Source of the DNA: Prochlorococcus marinus str. MIT 9401
GTDB lineage: Bacteria; Cyanobacteriota; Cyanobacteriia; PCC-6307; Cyanobiaceae
Direction of reading: 5' to 3'
NCBI RefSeq assembly: GCF_000760095.1
Contig: NZ_JNAR01000015.1
Location: 22,982 to 86,981 of the forward strand
Length of the DNA: 64,000 nucleotides
In this document: positions 51,832-62,399 of the stretch, piece after piece
How the letters are laid out: the number at the start of each line of letters is the position of its first letter
Numbering within the stretch: position 1 is the stretch's first letter
The notes under the pieces: generated by a model
Databases searched by the model: none
Seen by the model: the letters and a program-made list of their open reading frames with translations, nothing else
Told to the model about the DNA's origin: nothing
Program-made: the position numbers and the translations under genes

Positions 51832-52356
51832 ATGAAACATACATTATCAGTTCTTGTAGAAGACGAATCTGGAGCCTTGAGTAGGATCTCAGGTCTCTTT
51901 GCTAGAAGGGGATTCAACATAGATAGCCTTGCAGTAGGACCCGCAGAATCTAAGGGGATTTCAAGGTTAACAATGGTAGTAGAAGGTGATGATGAAACCC
52001 TTCAACAAATGACTAAGCAGCTAAATAAGTTATTTAATGTTCTGGGAGTTGTAGATTTTACTAATCTCGCAGCGGTTGAGAGGGAATTGATGTTACTAAA
52101 AGTTTCTTCGAAAGAAGATACCAGGAGTAATATCCTTGATATAGTTCAGATTTTCCGTGCAAAAGTTGTTGACGTATCAGATACGGCCTTAACTCTTGAG
52201 GTAGTTGGAGACCCTGGGAAGTTAGTTGCTTTAGAGAAATTACTCGAGCCATACGGCATCCTCGAGATAGCGAGGACTGGTAAGGTAGCTCTTAAACGCT
52301 CTTCGGGAGTTAATACAGAGATGTTGAAAATAAACAAATATTCTCTAGAAATTTAA
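51832..52356 (+). CDS. ilvH: Acetolactate synthase small (regulatory) subunit
   Basis: 174 residues with an N-terminal ACT domain ([20 protein letters not shown], then [15 protein letters not shown]) and a C-terminal ACT-like domain (about 80-160). It binds IlvB and gives valine feedback control in branched-chain amino-acid synthesis. Overlaps the convergent cyclophilin stop by 4 bp. Confidence 0.96.
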   Translation: MKHTLSVLVEDESGALSRISGLFARRGFNIDSLAVGPAESKGISRLTMVVEGDDETLQQMTKQLNKLFNVLGVVDFTNLAAVERELMLLKVSSKEDTRSNILDIVQIFRAKVVDVSDTALTLEVVGDPGKLVALEKLLEPYGILEIARTGKVALKRSSGVNTEMLKINKYSLEI

Positions 52357-52964
52357 TTAGTTATCTGGACTGACTTTATGTAGTCTTCTTTATTGATTTT
52401 TTTGAGTACATCTAATCCTTTAATAATTTTTCCAAAAATAGAATATCTTCCATCTAGTTCTGGGATATCATTTGTTACAAAAAAGAATTCAGTAGATGAA
52501 GACATATTCTTACCACTCTTAACCATGGCGATTGAACCATTCTCAAAGGTATTTAATAAATTTTCAGTTTCATTAGGATTTTTTATCTGATAGTTATATC
52601 TTGGTTTGATTTCTTCTTTGAATTTTATTTCAAGAGGTATTGATGGACTTATCTTATTTAGGTTTTGTTTTAGCTCAATATAAAGTTTATTTTTTGGATT
52701 AACACCAACATGTATAAATTTTACTTGAGGGTAATTTATTATTTTATAAAATTTTTGATTTACGTAAATATTATTATCAATATTTTCGAGAAAGTTTGAT
52801 ACTGTTACTGGATTGTCTTTGCCAAATAGTTTAACCTCAAAATCACCTTTTGTAGTTTTAAAATAAACTATCTTATTACTATAAATACAATTAAATTTAA
52901 GTTTTTGGCAGTAATAATTTGAATCAATCTTAATTTGATAACTACAAGCTTGCACAAATAACAA
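52353..52964 (-). CDS. Cyclophilin-type peptidyl-prolyl isomerase, probably lipoprotein
   Basis: The frame holds a cyclophilin domain ([20 protein letters not shown], '[16 protein letters not shown]', [20 protein letters not shown]). Position 52964 corresponds to residue LFVQAC, the end of a lipobox (Cys7). Reading in frame upstream to the GGAGGG at 53016-53021 adds about 22 residues with a basic, hydrophobic lead ([21 protein letters not shown]), which would be a full lipoprotein signal; but no ATG, GTG or TTG exists there beyond TTG at 52967-52969. The true start may be a rare codon (ATT or ATA), or the short start is used. Confidence 0.75.
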   Translation of the reverse strand: MLFVQACSYQIKIDSNYYCQKLKFNCIYSNKIVYFKTTKGDFEVKLFGKDNPVTVSNFLENIDNNIYVNQKFYKIINYPQVKFIHVGVNPKNKLYIELKQNLNKISPSIPLEIKFKEEIKPRYNYQIKNPNETENLLNTFENGSIAMVKSGKNMSSSTEFFFVTNDIPELDGRYSIFGKIIKGLDVLKKINKEDYIKSVQITN

Positions 52965-53005
52965 AATCTGAATAAAAGATAATGTTTTTAAAAAATATTT
53001 TTTTT

Positions 53006-53563
53006 TTATTTTAATCCCTCCAAATTAACATCCAAAAATTTAGCCAGACGAGCTCCTTCTTCTTCAACTTGAAGTAGTGGTTTAAGTTCACCTGCTCCGC
53101 TTAAAGGGAGAGGTTTTTTTCTACCTTTTAATACTAAAGCAATTCTTCTTCTAGGATTAAATCCCTCACTTATATCCAACTTAACAGATTTAATTTCATC
53201 AAAATTTAATTTAACTTCAACATCTTTAAATAATCCCTTTCTTTTTATTTCTACAGATTTTGAGGATTTGTCAAAATAATTACTTCCTGAACCAAAGTTA
53301 ATATAAACCAAATACCATAAATAGAAATTTAATAAATTGGCTATTACTCCATAAGCACCCATTATTATTCCTTGAGGTATAAAAAGCAAAGTTGAGGGAT
53401 TCCCCAAAGGTAGTAAATCCCTGCCTGTGTAGCTAGATAAAGAGGCCAAAAGGAATCCAACTCCTCCAATAGTTAACATCCCTCCAATAATATAATTCGA
53501 AATTTTTCTTGATCCACCAATTTTTTGTTCGATTTTATCGAAAGACCTTAGATCTGAATTCAT
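53006..53563 (-). CDS. ycf4: Photosystem I assembly protein Ycf4
   Basis: 185 residues. Two membrane helices (about 22-44 and 64-88) with PSTLLFIPQGIIMGAYG, then a C-terminal stromal domain (FDEIKSVKLDISEGFNPRRR, KKPLPLSGAGELKPL). Ycf4 is a thylakoid scaffold for photosystem I assembly. Length is as in other cyanobacteria. Confidence 0.93.
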   Translation of the reverse strand: MNSDLRSFDKIEQKIGGSRKISNYIIGGMLTIGGVGFLLASLSSYTGRDLLPLGNPSTLLFIPQGIIMGAYGVIANLLNFYLWYLVYINFGSGSNYFDKSSKSVEIKRKGLFKDVEVKLNFDEIKSVKLDISEGFNPRRRIALVLKGRKKPLPLSGAGELKPLLQVEEEGARLAKFLDVNLEGLK

Positions 53564-53744
53564 TTTTTATCTTTTTAGAACCTAGTTAAGACAATTTAAC
53601 AAACTTAGAGAGTATTCTTACCTATTTTTTAATAAAAAAGTCAGGAAAGCTTTACAAGGCGTTTCAGATATACAAAAATTTCCCCACATTACTCTCAATC
53701 TTTGTTACAGTCACTGCGTATCCCGAAGCTAAAAACGATTTCTC

Positions 53745-54821
53745 ATGACGATCGCAGTTGGTAGCGCCCCACAAAGAGGATGGTTTGATGTCCTTGATGA
53801 TTGGTTGAAGCGCGACCGCTTTGTATTTATTGGTTGGTCCGGACTACTTTTACTTCCTTGTGCATATCTAGCTATAGGTGGTTGGTTCGTCGGAACAACA
53901 TTTGTTACCTCTTGGTACACACACGGAGTTGCAAGCTCATACCTTGAAGGTTGTAACTTTTTAACAGCAGCTGTAAGTACCCCTGGTGATGCCATGGGAC
54001 ACAGTCTTCTATTTTTATGGGGTCCTGAAGCCCAAGGTAGTTTCGTAAGATGGCTACAACTTGGTGGTCTTTGGAACTTCGTTGCATTACATGGAGTATT
54101 TGGCCTTATTGGTTTTATGCTTCGTCAGTTTGAAATTGCTGGCCTTGTTGGAATTAGACCATACAACGCATTAGCTTTCTCAGCAGTAATTGCAGTATTC
54201 ACAAGTATTTTCCTTATTTATCCTTTAGGACAGCATAGTTGGTTCTTCGCACCTTCATTTGGTGTAGCAGCAATCTTCCGTTATATTCTGTTCATTCAAG
54301 GTTTTCACAATATTACTTTAAATCCATTTCACATGATGGGTGTTGCTGGAATTCTTGGTGGTGCTCTACTTTGCGCTATTCATGGAGCTACAGTACAAAA
54401 CACCTTGTATGAAGATACAAGTATTTATACAGATGGTAAGGTTCAAAGTTCAACATTTAGAGCTTTTGATCCAACTCAAGAAGAAGAAACTTATTCAATG
54501 ATTACAGCGAATAGATTCTGGAGTCAAATCTTCGGTATTGCTTTCTCAAACAAGCGTTTCTTACATTTCTTGATGCTATTTGTACCTGTTATGGGTATGT
54601 GGACATCTTCAATTGGTATTGTCGGCTTAGCACTAAACTTAAGAGCTTATGATTTCGTAAGCCAAGAAATACGTGCAGCAGAAGATCCAGAATTTGAAAC
54701 TTTCTATACAAAAAATATACTTTTGAACGAAGGTATGCGAGCATGGATGTCTTCTGTGGATCAACCACACGAAAACTTTGTATTCCCTGAGGAGGTTCTA
54801 CCACGTGGAAACGCCCTTTAA
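53745..54821 (+). CDS. psbD: Photosystem II D2 protein
   Basis: 358 residues, five membrane helices, PSII reaction-centre core. Chlorophyll His and Q(A)/iron ligands lie in '[18 protein letters not shown]' and [13 protein letters not shown]. It starts [20 protein letters not shown] and ends LPRGNAL. It precedes and overlaps psbC by 17 bp; the 180 bp upstream hold its promoter, which I cannot define. Confidence 0.98.
   Translation: MTIAVGSAPQRGWFDVLDDWLKRDRFVFIGWSGLLLLPCAYLAIGGWFVGTTFVTSWYTHGVASSYLEGCNFLTAAVSTPGDAMGHSLLFLWGPEAQGSFVRWLQLGGLWNFVALHGVFGLIGFMLRQFEIAGLVGIRPYNALAFSAVIAVFTSIFLIYPLGQHSWFFAPSFGVAAIFRYILFIQGFHNITLNPFHMMGVAGILGGALLCAIHGATVQNTLYEDTSIYTDGKVQSSTFRAFDPTQEEETYSMITANRFWSQIFGIAFSNKRFLHFLMLFVPVMGMWTSSIGIVGLALNLRAYDFVSQEIRAAEDPEFETFYTKNILLNEGMRAWMSSVDQPHENFVFPEEVLPRGNAL
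54790..54795 (+). promoter_or_regulatory. AGGAGG ribosome binding site for psbC
   Basis: A perfect AGGAGG in the last psbD codons, nine bases before GTG 54805, decides the start of psbC. Confidence 0.9.
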
Positions 54822-56187
54822 TAGTTTACTTAGAGCCCCTAACCAGAGTATTGAAGAAACTGGTTACGCTTGGTATGTAGGTAACGCCAGATTAATTAAT
54901 TTATCTGGCCGTTTACTAGGAGCTCACATTGCTCACTCTGGACTAATAGTCTTTTGGGCAGGTGCAATGATGCTATTCGAAGTAAGTCATTTCACATTTG
55001 ATAAACCAATGTGGGAACAAGGCTTAATTTGTATGCCTCATGTGGCAATGTTTGGGTTTGGAGTTGGACCTGGTGGCGAAATTACTGATGTTTATCCCTT
55101 CTTTGTTGCAGGTGTAATGCACTTAGTTTCTTCAGCAGTTTTAGGATTTGGTGGTGTTTATCACTCTTTAGCCGGTCCTGAAAAACTTGAACAAGATTTC
55201 CCTTTCTTTTCTACAGATTGGAGAGACAAAAATCAGATGACTAATATATTGGGTTATCACCTAATTGTTTTAGGAGTCGGTGCTCTTTTCTTCGTTTTTA
55301 ACTGGATGTTTGTAGGTGGCGCTTATGACACATGGGCACCAGGTGGTGGAGAAGTCAGACTAGTCAGTCCAACATTAGATCCTAGAGTTATTCTTGGATA
55401 TCTATTTAGATCTCCATGGGGTGGAGCTGGTTCTATAATCGGTGTTAACTCCATTGAAGATATTGTTGGTGGACATGTTTATGTGGGTATTACTGCCATT
55501 ATTGGCGGCTTATTTCACATCTTCACAAAACCTTTTGGATGGGCAAGAAGAGCTTTTATCTGGAACGGTGAAGGACTGTTAAGTTATGCTCTTGGAGGAA
55601 TTTGTGTAGCAAGTTTTATTGCTTCAACATTCATCTGGTTTAACAATACTGCTTACCCTTCAGAATTTTATGGTCCAACTAATGCTGAAGCTTCACAGGC
55701 TCAAAGCTTTACTTTCCTAGTGAGAGATCAAAGAATTGGCGCTAATGTAGGTTCAACAATGGGACCAACAGGTCTTGGTAAGTATCTCATGAGATCTCCT
55801 ACTGGTGAAATTATATTTGGTGGTGAAACAATGAGATTTTGGGATTTCAGAGGCCCATGGTTAGAGCCTTTAAGAGGACCTAACGGATTGAGCCTAGAGA
55901 AAATCCAAAATGATATTCAGCCTTGGCAGGTAAGAAGAGCAGCTGAATATATGACTCATGCTCCAAACGCTTCTATCAACTCTGTTGGTGGAATCATTAC
56001 AGAGCCTAATGCTGTTAACTTCGTTAACTTAAGACAATGGTTAGCTGCAGCTCAATTCTTCCTAGGATGGTTTACATTCATTGGTCATCTTTGGCATGCT
56101 GGACGTGCTAGAGCAGCCGCTGCTGGTTTCGAAAAAGGAATCGACAGAAAGAGTGAACCAGCTCTAGAAATGCCTGATCTAGATTAA
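54805..56187 (+). CDS. psbC: Photosystem II CP43 protein
   Basis: 460 residues from GTG 54805 (METPFNSLL). Six membrane helices carry antenna chlorophylls; the large lumenal loop has [14 protein letters not shown] (the Glu and Arg next to the Mn cluster). The upstream extension inside psbD ([14 protein letters not shown]) is rejected as the start because the ribosome site lies between. Overlaps psbD by 17 bp. Followed by a terminator shared with maf. Confidence 0.97.
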   Translation: METPFNSLLRAPNQSIEETGYAWYVGNARLINLSGRLLGAHIAHSGLIVFWAGAMMLFEVSHFTFDKPMWEQGLICMPHVAMFGFGVGPGGEITDVYPFFVAGVMHLVSSAVLGFGGVYHSLAGPEKLEQDFPFFSTDWRDKNQMTNILGYHLIVLGVGALFFVFNWMFVGGAYDTWAPGGGEVRLVSPTLDPRVILGYLFRSPWGGAGSIIGVNSIEDIVGGHVYVGITAIIGGLFHIFTKPFGWARRAFIWNGEGLLSYALGGICVASFIASTFIWFNNTAYPSEFYGPTNAEASQAQSFTFLVRDQRIGANVGSTMGPTGLGKYLMRSPTGEIIFGGETMRFWDFRGPWLEPLRGPNGLSLEKIQNDIQPWQVRRAAEYMTHAPNASINSVGGIITEPNAVNFVNLRQWLAAAQFFLGWFTFIGHLWHAGRARAAAAGFEKGIDRKSEPALEMPDLD

Positions 56188-56206
56188 TTTCTATATCATC
56201 TTAAAA

Positions 56207-56234
56207 AAACCCCTATCTTTAGATAGGGTTTTTT
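56207..56234 (+). terminator. Bidirectional terminator after psbC
   Basis: CCCTATC/GATAGGG hairpin flanked by A7 and T9, so it works for psbC (plus) and for maf (minus). Confidence 0.85.
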
Positions 56235-56248
56235 TTTGCTCAATTTTA

Positions 56249-56860
56249 TTATCTATATAAATTTTCTCTTAGCCATGGCAAACTTAAACCCATTACATTA
56301 CTGAAACAACCCTCTATTTTTTCTATATATTTACCGCCTATACCTTCCAAAGCAAATCCCCCGGCGCAATATAAAGGTTCATTTGTATCTACATAACTTT
56401 TGATTTCCCAATCTTCCAAATTAGAAAAATAAACCCTTGAACTTACTGTTTTTTTTATTATTTCATTGATTTTAAAAATTTTGGAAGCTGAATCAAAATT
56501 CCCAAATATTAGAGTATGGCCAGTATGAAGAAATCCAAATTTTCCAGACATTTTTCTCCATCTAATAAATGCCTCCTCTTTATTGGATGGTTTTCCATAA
56601 GCTTCTCCTTTAAATTCAAAAATTGAATCGCACCCAAGTATTTCCAAAGGACCATAATTAAATTCTTCGGGCAATGTTATGTTCTGAATATTTTCAGATA
56701 AACTATTAGCCTTTTGAAAAGATAATTCTAAAGCTAAATTAAATATATTCTTTTCTTGGATAGTAGTTTCATCAAAGTCACTTGATATTTGTATAAATTC
56801 GATTTGACAATTTTCTAGTAATTTCTTTCTAGATTGAGAAGCAGAGGCTAGAATTAACAC
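56249..56860 (-). CDS. maf: Maf-like nucleoside triphosphate pyrophosphatase
   Basis: 203 residues starting [20 protein letters not shown], with '[20 protein letters not shown]' and '[20 protein letters not shown]'. Maf proteins hydrolyse non-canonical or excess dNTPs/UTP to the monophosphate. The catalytic Asp is in GCDS. Convergent with psbC. Confidence 0.9.
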   Translation of the reverse strand: MLILASASQSRKKLLENCQIEFIQISSDFDETTIQEKNIFNLALELSFQKANSLSENIQNITLPEEFNYGPLEILGCDSIFEFKGEAYGKPSNKEEAFIRWRKMSGKFGFLHTGHTLIFGNFDSASKIFKINEIIKKTVSSRVYFSNLEDWEIKSYVDTNEPLYCAGGFALEGIGGKYIEKIEGCFSNVMGLSLPWLRENLYR

Positions 56861-56926
56861 AAATTTTTTACCAAATTATAATTCAATTTAATAATTAATA
56901 AATTTTAAAATTAATATAAATTACTA

Positions 56927-58456
56927 ATGGATATAGAAGCAAAATTACATGAAAGAAAGAAACCAATAATGGTCCTAGGCACTTCCAGTGGAGCAGGGAA
57001 ATCGTTAACCGTTACTGCTATTTGCAGGATTCTTAAAAATTTAGGAGAAGAACCAATACCTTTTAAAGGACAAAATATGAGCAATAACGCTTGGGTTGAT
57101 GGGGAAGGTGGAGAGATGGCATATTCACAAGCACTTCAAGCTTTTGCTTGTGGTATTAATCCCTCTGCAGAGATGAATCCCATTTTATTAAAACCACAAG
57201 GGAACTCAATAAGCGAGGTGATTCACCTAGGCAAAAGCATAGGGACCACAACCGCGCAAAATTACTATAAAACTTGGTTTATTCCAGGCTGGGAAGTAAT
57301 TAAAAAAAGTTTAAAGTCTATTTATAAACGAAATCCGAATTGTCGTTTAATTATCGAAGGGGCTGGGAGTCCGGTAGAGATGAATTTGATTCATAGAGAT
57401 CTGACTAATTTAAGAGTTGCTAAATATTTAAATGCAAATTGCATTTTGGTTACTGATATTGAAAGGGGAGGCGTATTTGCGCAAATAATAGGTACTCTTG
57501 AATTAATGAAGCCTGAAGAAAAGAAGCTTATTAAGGGAATTATTATCAATAGATTCAGAGGAGACCTTTCATTATTTGCAAATGGGAAAAAATGGATTGA
57601 GAATAAGACTCAAATCCCTGTTATTGGAATTATTCCATGGTTAAATGATTCATTTCCTCCAGAGGATTCATTAGATTTAATAGAAAAAAAATTACTTTCT
57701 AAAAATCCTGAAATCAAAGTTGGAATTATAAAATTACCATCTATTAGCAATTTTTCAGATTTTGATCCATTAGAAAATGAAGAATCAATTTTTATTGAAT
57801 GGATTAAAGAATCACAAAACTTGAATAATTATGACTTTATTATTATTCCGGGTAGTAAACAAACTTTTAAAGATCAAATTTTTCTTGAAAATACTGGTTT
57901 ATCTCATGATATAAGGGCATATTCAGAAAACAAGGGCAATATTATTGGAATTTGTGGAGGGTTACAAATGTTAGGGGAAACACTTGAAGATCCACATTTT
58001 AAAGAGGGTTCCAAAAATTATTCGGACCAAAAAATTAGAGGGATTGGATTACTTCCACTAAAAACTATTTTCTTTGAAAAAAAATTAACCCGGCAAATCA
58101 TTTCAGAATCTTTATGGCCATGCCAAACCAAAATTAATGGTTTCGAAATTCACAATGGCCAAACCGAATTAGTTAAGACTCAAAACCCATTTAAGATTAA
58201 CCCTATCTTCAAAGAATTGAATCTAGGTTGGTACAAAGAAAATAAAGAAGGGGGGACTATTGCAGGTACATACATTCATGGAATATTTGAAAATGATATT
58301 TGGAGAGATCAATATATAAATTTGATAAGAGAGAGAAAAAAATTGCCCCCATTAAAGAAAAAAACAAAATCTTATAAAGTCAAGAGAGAATCAATAATTG
58401 AAAATCTCGCAAATGAATTTAATAAGCATTTAAATCTCTCCTCTTTATTAAATTGA
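56927..58456 (+). CDS. cobQ: Cobyric acid synthase
   Basis: 509 residues. An N-terminal dethiobiotin-synthetase-like domain (MVLGTSSGAGKSLTVTAICR) and a C-terminal class-I-like glutamine amidotransferase domain (IGICGGLQMLGETL with Cys; 'GTYIHGIFEND' with His). It amidates side chains in cobalamin (pseudocobalamin) synthesis. It overlaps the ferredoxin-like gene by 4 bp. Confidence 0.95.
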   Translation: MDIEAKLHERKKPIMVLGTSSGAGKSLTVTAICRILKNLGEEPIPFKGQNMSNNAWVDGEGGEMAYSQALQAFACGINPSAEMNPILLKPQGNSISEVIHLGKSIGTTTAQNYYKTWFIPGWEVIKKSLKSIYKRNPNCRLIIEGAGSPVEMNLIHRDLTNLRVAKYLNANCILVTDIERGGVFAQIIGTLELMKPEEKKLIKGIIINRFRGDLSLFANGKKWIENKTQIPVIGIIPWLNDSFPPEDSLDLIEKKLLSKNPEIKVGIIKLPSISNFSDFDPLENEESIFIEWIKESQNLNNYDFIIIPGSKQTFKDQIFLENTGLSHDIRAYSENKGNIIGICGGLQMLGETLEDPHFKEGSKNYSDQKIRGIGLLPLKTIFFEKKLTRQIISESLWPCQTKINGFEIHNGQTELVKTQNPFKINPIFKELNLGWYKENKEGGTIAGTYIHGIFENDIWRDQYINLIRERKKLPPLKKKTKSYKVKRESIIENLANEFNKHLNLSSLLN

Positions 58457-58704
58457 AAAACTCAAAAATAAAAATTGTTTGGGAAAATAATGCTGAAACA
58501 TTCGTTTCTGAAGGAGAAGACTGGTTTTCTGCTGCAGAAAAAGCAGGTTTAGAAATCCCTACTGGCTGCCTAACAGGAAGTTGTGGAGCGTGTGAAATAG
58601 ATGTAAATGGTAAAACGGTAAGGGCATGTATAAGTAATATTGAAAGTAAAAAAAATTCTCCATTAAAAGTTTCTCTGACTAAAGACCCTTTCTGGGGAGA
58701 CTAA
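58453..58704 (+). CDS. [2Fe-2S] ferredoxin-like protein
   Basis: 83 residues with Cys39, Cys44, Cys47 and Cys59 (CLTGSCGAC then VRAC). The C-x4-C-x2-C-x11-C layout is the plant-type pattern with a shortened last spacer, as in xanthine-dehydrogenase-type domains and small cyanobacterial ferredoxins. TTG start inside the cobQ stop. Partner unknown, perhaps in cobalamin or other reduction. Confidence 0.85.
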   Translation: MKNSKIKIVWENNAETFVSEGEDWFSAAEKAGLEIPTGCLTGSCGACEIDVNGKTVRACISNIESKKNSPLKVSLTKDPFWGD

Positions 58705-58717
58705 ATAATATTTTGCT

Positions 58718-60547
58718 TTAATATAAAAAATTTAATTTAATTCCAAATCTATGTTCCTTATCTTCAAGAAGTTGTCCAATATCCTGGATACCTGCAGCAT
58801 TAGAATAATATAAATCAACTGATGCTTCAGGGGAATAGCGATATCTGAACGCTAGGCCAGAGTTAAAGTCAGATCCTTTTGCAAAAGATGTATTTATTTC
58901 TGGAATAAGCTGCAAATTATCCAATAAATTTATGTAACTCGAGACCCCAAGCCCCCCAAAACTTTCTACCGCACTAGAAAAGTACTTTGGACTTATATTA
59001 AAGGCTAGCCAGTTATTTATCTTAAAAGTATTTATCAATTCAGAAAACAAATATCCTTGATGATTTTCACCTTCATTCCTACCTAAAGATGTTCTAAATG
59101 TCATCCAAAAAGAATCATTCTTTTGAGGGCTAAAAATTAATAATTTGCCTCCAAACCTGTAACTAAAAGTATTTTCATTCAAATATACGCTTTGCAATGA
59201 AGATTTTTTTTTATTGATTAAATTAGCATCATTAAAAGACCCAGTAGTTAATTCTAATTGAAATATATTAGACAAAGAATATCCATAAAAAGCAAATAAA
59301 TTCCCTTTTTCGTCATAATTTAAATTTATCTGATTAACGCCTCTTTCGGGGAATAATGCATTATTAACCGTCAATCCTCCAAAAAGTAAAAGCTCATTTT
59401 CTTCCTTTAGAGGAACAAATTGAGTATCAATCAATAAAGGATTATATTTTCCGCCAAGATAATAGAGTGGTTTATTATCAGAGGGAATTGTTAATAAAGA
59501 CGTAGATGGTGTGCTTCCATATCCATTAGTAATTTTGCCTTCAATTCCAATGATAGGATTTACATCCCAATTAAAACCGTAGCTATAAATTGGATGCCTG
59601 TGGAAATTCAAATTCTCATCGAAGCTATTATGACCTGGACCAAATATATATGAATATGAACCGATTAATTGAACATTAGTTGCAATATCAAAGTTTATGC
59701 CTGATGCTAAAAAATAATTATTTCCGTAAAAGTTTTTTCCGATATTTTTATCACCCAATATATCTGGAATAAAAGTAATTCCTGGAACAATGGAAATTTC
59801 TACTTGATTAGTTAATTGACTTGTGAAGGGTAAAGAAAATGAATAAATAAATTTCTCGTATCTATCAAGGCCAACAGAATTATCGATCTCGTTATATATA
59901 CTTCTTTTATTACCATTTCCACTACTAACAACCCAATACTCTAAAGAACTTGAGAAAGATAATGAATTTTTAAAATTTTCAGATTCAAAAATTTGATTCT
60001 TGTAAGCTAAGGCAATACTAGCCCAATTATTTGGAATCAATTCTCCTCTAATTAAATTATAGAGTGGATCATCAGTCTCAGATAAATAAAGTGTAAATAA
60101 AGAGTAATCACTTAAACCATAATGAAATTTGAGACCATAGTTTTGATGTCCAGTTCCACCTCCTGCACCTCCACTAAAAGCTGAGACCAAATTACTAGAA
60201 AAAATAAAATCCCCAGAATTCAGAAAATTATTTAAAGGAATATGAGGTTGTATTTCTAATACTTTTTGTTTCTTTTTTTGTTGATTTATAAATTTATTTT
60301 TTCCTTTTTTATCATTAAAAATATTTCTATCTGAGTTTTTCTCTTGGTTTTTTAAATATTTGTCTTCAAAATAACTTTCATCTCCATTATAAGATTTCCA
60401 AATAATTTTTTTTAAATTGTTTGATTTTTTTTTATCTATTCTCTCCCATTTAATTTTATAGCTTGGTTCTTTTTTAATTTTCTCTGCTAAAACATCAAGT
60501 AAATTAAATAACTGACTGAAAACAAATATATAAAATATTAACCTCAT
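58718..60547 (-). CDS. Outer-membrane beta-barrel protein
   Basis: From ATG 60547 about 609 residues: signal peptide (MRLIFYIFVFSQLFNLLDVL), a basic disordered stretch (about 25-110, Lys/Asn-rich), then repeated 10-12 residue amphipathic strands with Gly, Tyr and Ser to a terminal aromatic 'HRFGIKLNFLY', the usual end of a barrel. 'GGAGGGTGHQNYGLKFHYGL' begins the barrel. No family name; a GTG ten codons upstream is an alternative start. Confidence 0.7.
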   Translation of the reverse strand: MRLIFYIFVFSQLFNLLDVLAEKIKKEPSYKIKWERIDKKKSNNLKKIIWKSYNGDESYFEDKYLKNQEKNSDRNIFNDKKGKNKFINQQKKKQKVLEIQPHIPLNNFLNSGDFIFSSNLVSAFSGGAGGGTGHQNYGLKFHYGLSDYSLFTLYLSETDDPLYNLIRGELIPNNWASIALAYKNQIFESENFKNSLSFSSSLEYWVVSSGNGNKRSIYNEIDNSVGLDRYEKFIYSFSLPFTSQLTNQVEISIVPGITFIPDILGDKNIGKNFYGNNYFLASGINFDIATNVQLIGSYSYIFGPGHNSFDENLNFHRHPIYSYGFNWDVNPIIGIEGKITNGYGSTPSTSLLTIPSDNKPLYYLGGKYNPLLIDTQFVPLKEENELLLFGGLTVNNALFPERGVNQINLNYDEKGNLFAFYGYSLSNIFQLELTTGSFNDANLINKKKSSLQSVYLNENTFSYRFGGKLLIFSPQKNDSFWMTFRTSLGRNEGENHQGYLFSELINTFKINNWLAFNISPKYFSSAVESFGGLGVSSYINLLDNLQLIPEINTSFAKGSDFNSGLAFRYRYSPEASVDLYYSNAAGIQDIGQLLEDKEHRFGIKLNFLY

Positions 60548-60748
60548 CTTAACAATCTTGTATTTAGAATAAACCACTAATTATATGATACCCTTGAAGA
60601 ACTTTACCTATCAATTTTGGATATTTAGGCAAATAGAATGAATTTTAGAGAACAACTCATATTACCAACTATCACTTTTTAGTATTTTCAAGAAATACCT
60701 GAGACGATATTAGGAAAGTCAATAAATATGGTAAATATGCATAAAATA

Positions 60749-60911
60749 AGGCCTCTATTACTAGAGACCTTTATGGTTTACTAAATCAAGTGTTTCCTTG
60801 TTTCCACCGTTTCAGTAAACCACTCCTTCACACATATATAATTATTCCATAAATATCTCTAATGTGGAGAAGACGAATGGAATGTTACTAAACTGTCACA
60901 TGTGACAGTTT
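60749..60911. promoter_or_regulatory. Structured intergenic region with a 22 bp perfect palindrome
   Basis: It contains AGGCCTCT/AGAGACCT (60749-60771), GGTTTACT/AGTAAACC (60775-60825) and a perfect palindrome made of AAACTGTCACA and TGTGACAGTTT (60890-60911). CACTCCTTCACAC near 60820 resembles the ACTCCTCACAC core of Yfr1. It may be an sRNA, a terminator or a dimeric-regulator site. Confidence 0.45.
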
Positions 60912-60967
60912 TACACCTTTGACTAATTTTCATCAAAAAAGACAAACTAATTCTAAGAAAAGAGCGT

Positions 60968-61240
60968 TTACTTATCAGAAGTTAGTGTGTTGGGAATTTT
61001 TTGATGAAAAAATTTGAATAACCATATCAAATATATAAAGTATTGCTTACTATTTCTTTTCCCAAAATAAAGATTTGAAAATTGATTTTTAATATCCAAT
61101 ATTGCGGTACTTGTTGAGATCAACTTCCATCCTACAGAATTACGTTTTTTCATAATTGCTGCAATTTCGTTTCCTTGTCTTTGAGTATTTGCATTTCCAA
61201 TTGCGTAATATATATCAAGACCATTTGCTACTTTTGCCAT
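60968..61240 (-). CDS. Hypothetical protein
   Basis: 90 residues starting MAKVANGLDIYYAIGNANTQ. The C-terminal part is rich in Phe, Tyr, Ile and Lys and may be membrane-associated (QYFIYLIWLFKFF). Not recognised; could be a genuine small gene or a chance frame. Confidence 0.45.
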   Translation of the reverse strand: MAKVANGLDIYYAIGNANTQRQGNEIAAIMKKRNSVGWKLISTSTAILDIKNQFSNLYFGKRNSKQYFIYLIWLFKFFHQKIPNTLTSDK

Positions 61241-61333
61241 TTTTTAAGGTGATGCTTTATTAAGAGTTAATATTACTCAATCTTTCATCGTTACTGCTAA
61301 AGATTAGATAGGGTAGTCGAAAATAATAATTGT

Positions 61334-61438
61334 ATGGTATTACCCTCACCCCAAATTGCGATTGGATTACTACTTATAAGTATTGGAATAGTGGTTACTT
61401 TTGATATCAAAATTGATCTATTTAAAAGTAAAGAGTAA
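61334..61438 (+). CDS. 34-residue membrane microprotein, paralogue of 17969-18082
   Basis: MVLPSPQIAIGLLLISIGIV then VTFDIKIDLFKSKE. It shares the P-Q-(I/V)-x-x-G-L-L-L-x-S-I pattern with the 37-residue protein at 17969. Confidence 0.5.
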   Translation: MVLPSPQIAIGLLLISIGIVVTFDIKIDLFKSKE

Positions 61439-61503
61439 AAGAAAAGAATTGGATATCTGGAAAAATATCTATATTCATTTGATCAAATAATAAAAAATCT
61501 TAA

Positions 61504-62106
61504 TTAGATTAAGAATAAAAAACATCCTGCAATAAATCCATTTAAATGACCTAATAAACTTACCCCTGGTAAAAAAGAGAAAATCAAACCTATAAAGCAT
61601 ATTGTCTTTGACATTTTTTGAACTTCATAATTGGACTTAAGACCAATTTCTTTACCTAAAAAATATTTTTTACCATAATAAGAAGTTAATAGTAAGAATC
61701 CAAATAAAGCATAAATTATTCCACTAAATCCTAAAGCGGCATAATTGGGATAAATATTAAAATACGATAATATTTTTTCGTAAACCCAGATAATAAAAAA
61801 ATTTAAAAAGGAACAAATTAAAATAAATTTTAAATAAAAAAATCTGCTTTTAATTCCAAGTCTCATCAAAAAATATCTTGTGATAATTATTCCACCGAGA
61901 TTACTTAATAAATGATTTAAATCTGCATGAGTTAGAATAGATGTCAATATCCTATAGGGTTGAGTACTAATTAATCTTGGTACAAAGTAAAAATATTCTT
62001 TTTCAATAACTCCAATTAAATCTGTAAAAATAAAAACCGAAATTAAAAAAAATCCAATTACAAGGTACTGCCAATCATATTTTGATATTGAATTATTAAA
62101 AGGCAT
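61504..62106 (-). CDS. Rhomboid-family intramembrane serine protease
   Basis: 200 residues, six membrane helices. 'THADLNHLLSNLGG' (helix-2 His/Asn), catalytic Ser128 in LGFSGIIYALFG and His187 in LLGHLNGFIAG. The minimal six-helix form cuts membrane proteins within the lipid bilayer. Substrates unknown. Monocistronic. Confidence 0.85.
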   Translation of the reverse strand: MPFNNSISKYDWQYLVIGFFLISVFIFTDLIGVIEKEYFYFVPRLISTQPYRILTSILTHADLNHLLSNLGGIIITRYFLMRLGIKSRFFYLKFILICSFLNFFIIWVYEKILSYFNIYPNYAALGFSGIIYALFGFLLLTSYYGKKYFLGKEIGLKSNYEVQKMSKTICFIGLIFSFLPGVSLLGHLNGFIAGCFLFLI

Positions 62107-62189
62107 TTTAGTTTTAAATTAAAAAATATCTTCTTTAATAGAAGCAAAGACCCTGAAAAAGGTTTTAATTATTTTAATTTATATTATCT

Positions 62190-62348
62190 TTAGTAAACTT
62201 TGCAATGAGAACTTGTTGGGTGGTCTTTGCATTCTTTTTCCCAATAATCTTGTCTATGATCTTTAGGTAATTGATAATTAAAATCATGCATTCTCCAAAT
62301 ATCTGAAGTTGCATTTCTAAGCGCAGTCAATGGAGTGGTGAGTCTCAT
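62190..62348 (-). CDS. 52-residue polar protein with strong ribosome site
   Basis: Starts MRLTTPLTALRNATSDIWRM, with two Cys near the end (CKDHPTSSHC) and no membrane segment. GGAGG lies five bases before the ATG, unusually strong for this genome. Unknown. Confidence 0.6.
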   Translation of the reverse strand: MRLTTPLTALRNATSDIWRMHDFNYQLPKDHRQDYWEKECKDHPTSSHCKVY

Positions 62349-62399
62349 AAACCTCCTATATCTCTACTAACCGATTATCCGCCTATTCGATTAAAATTA

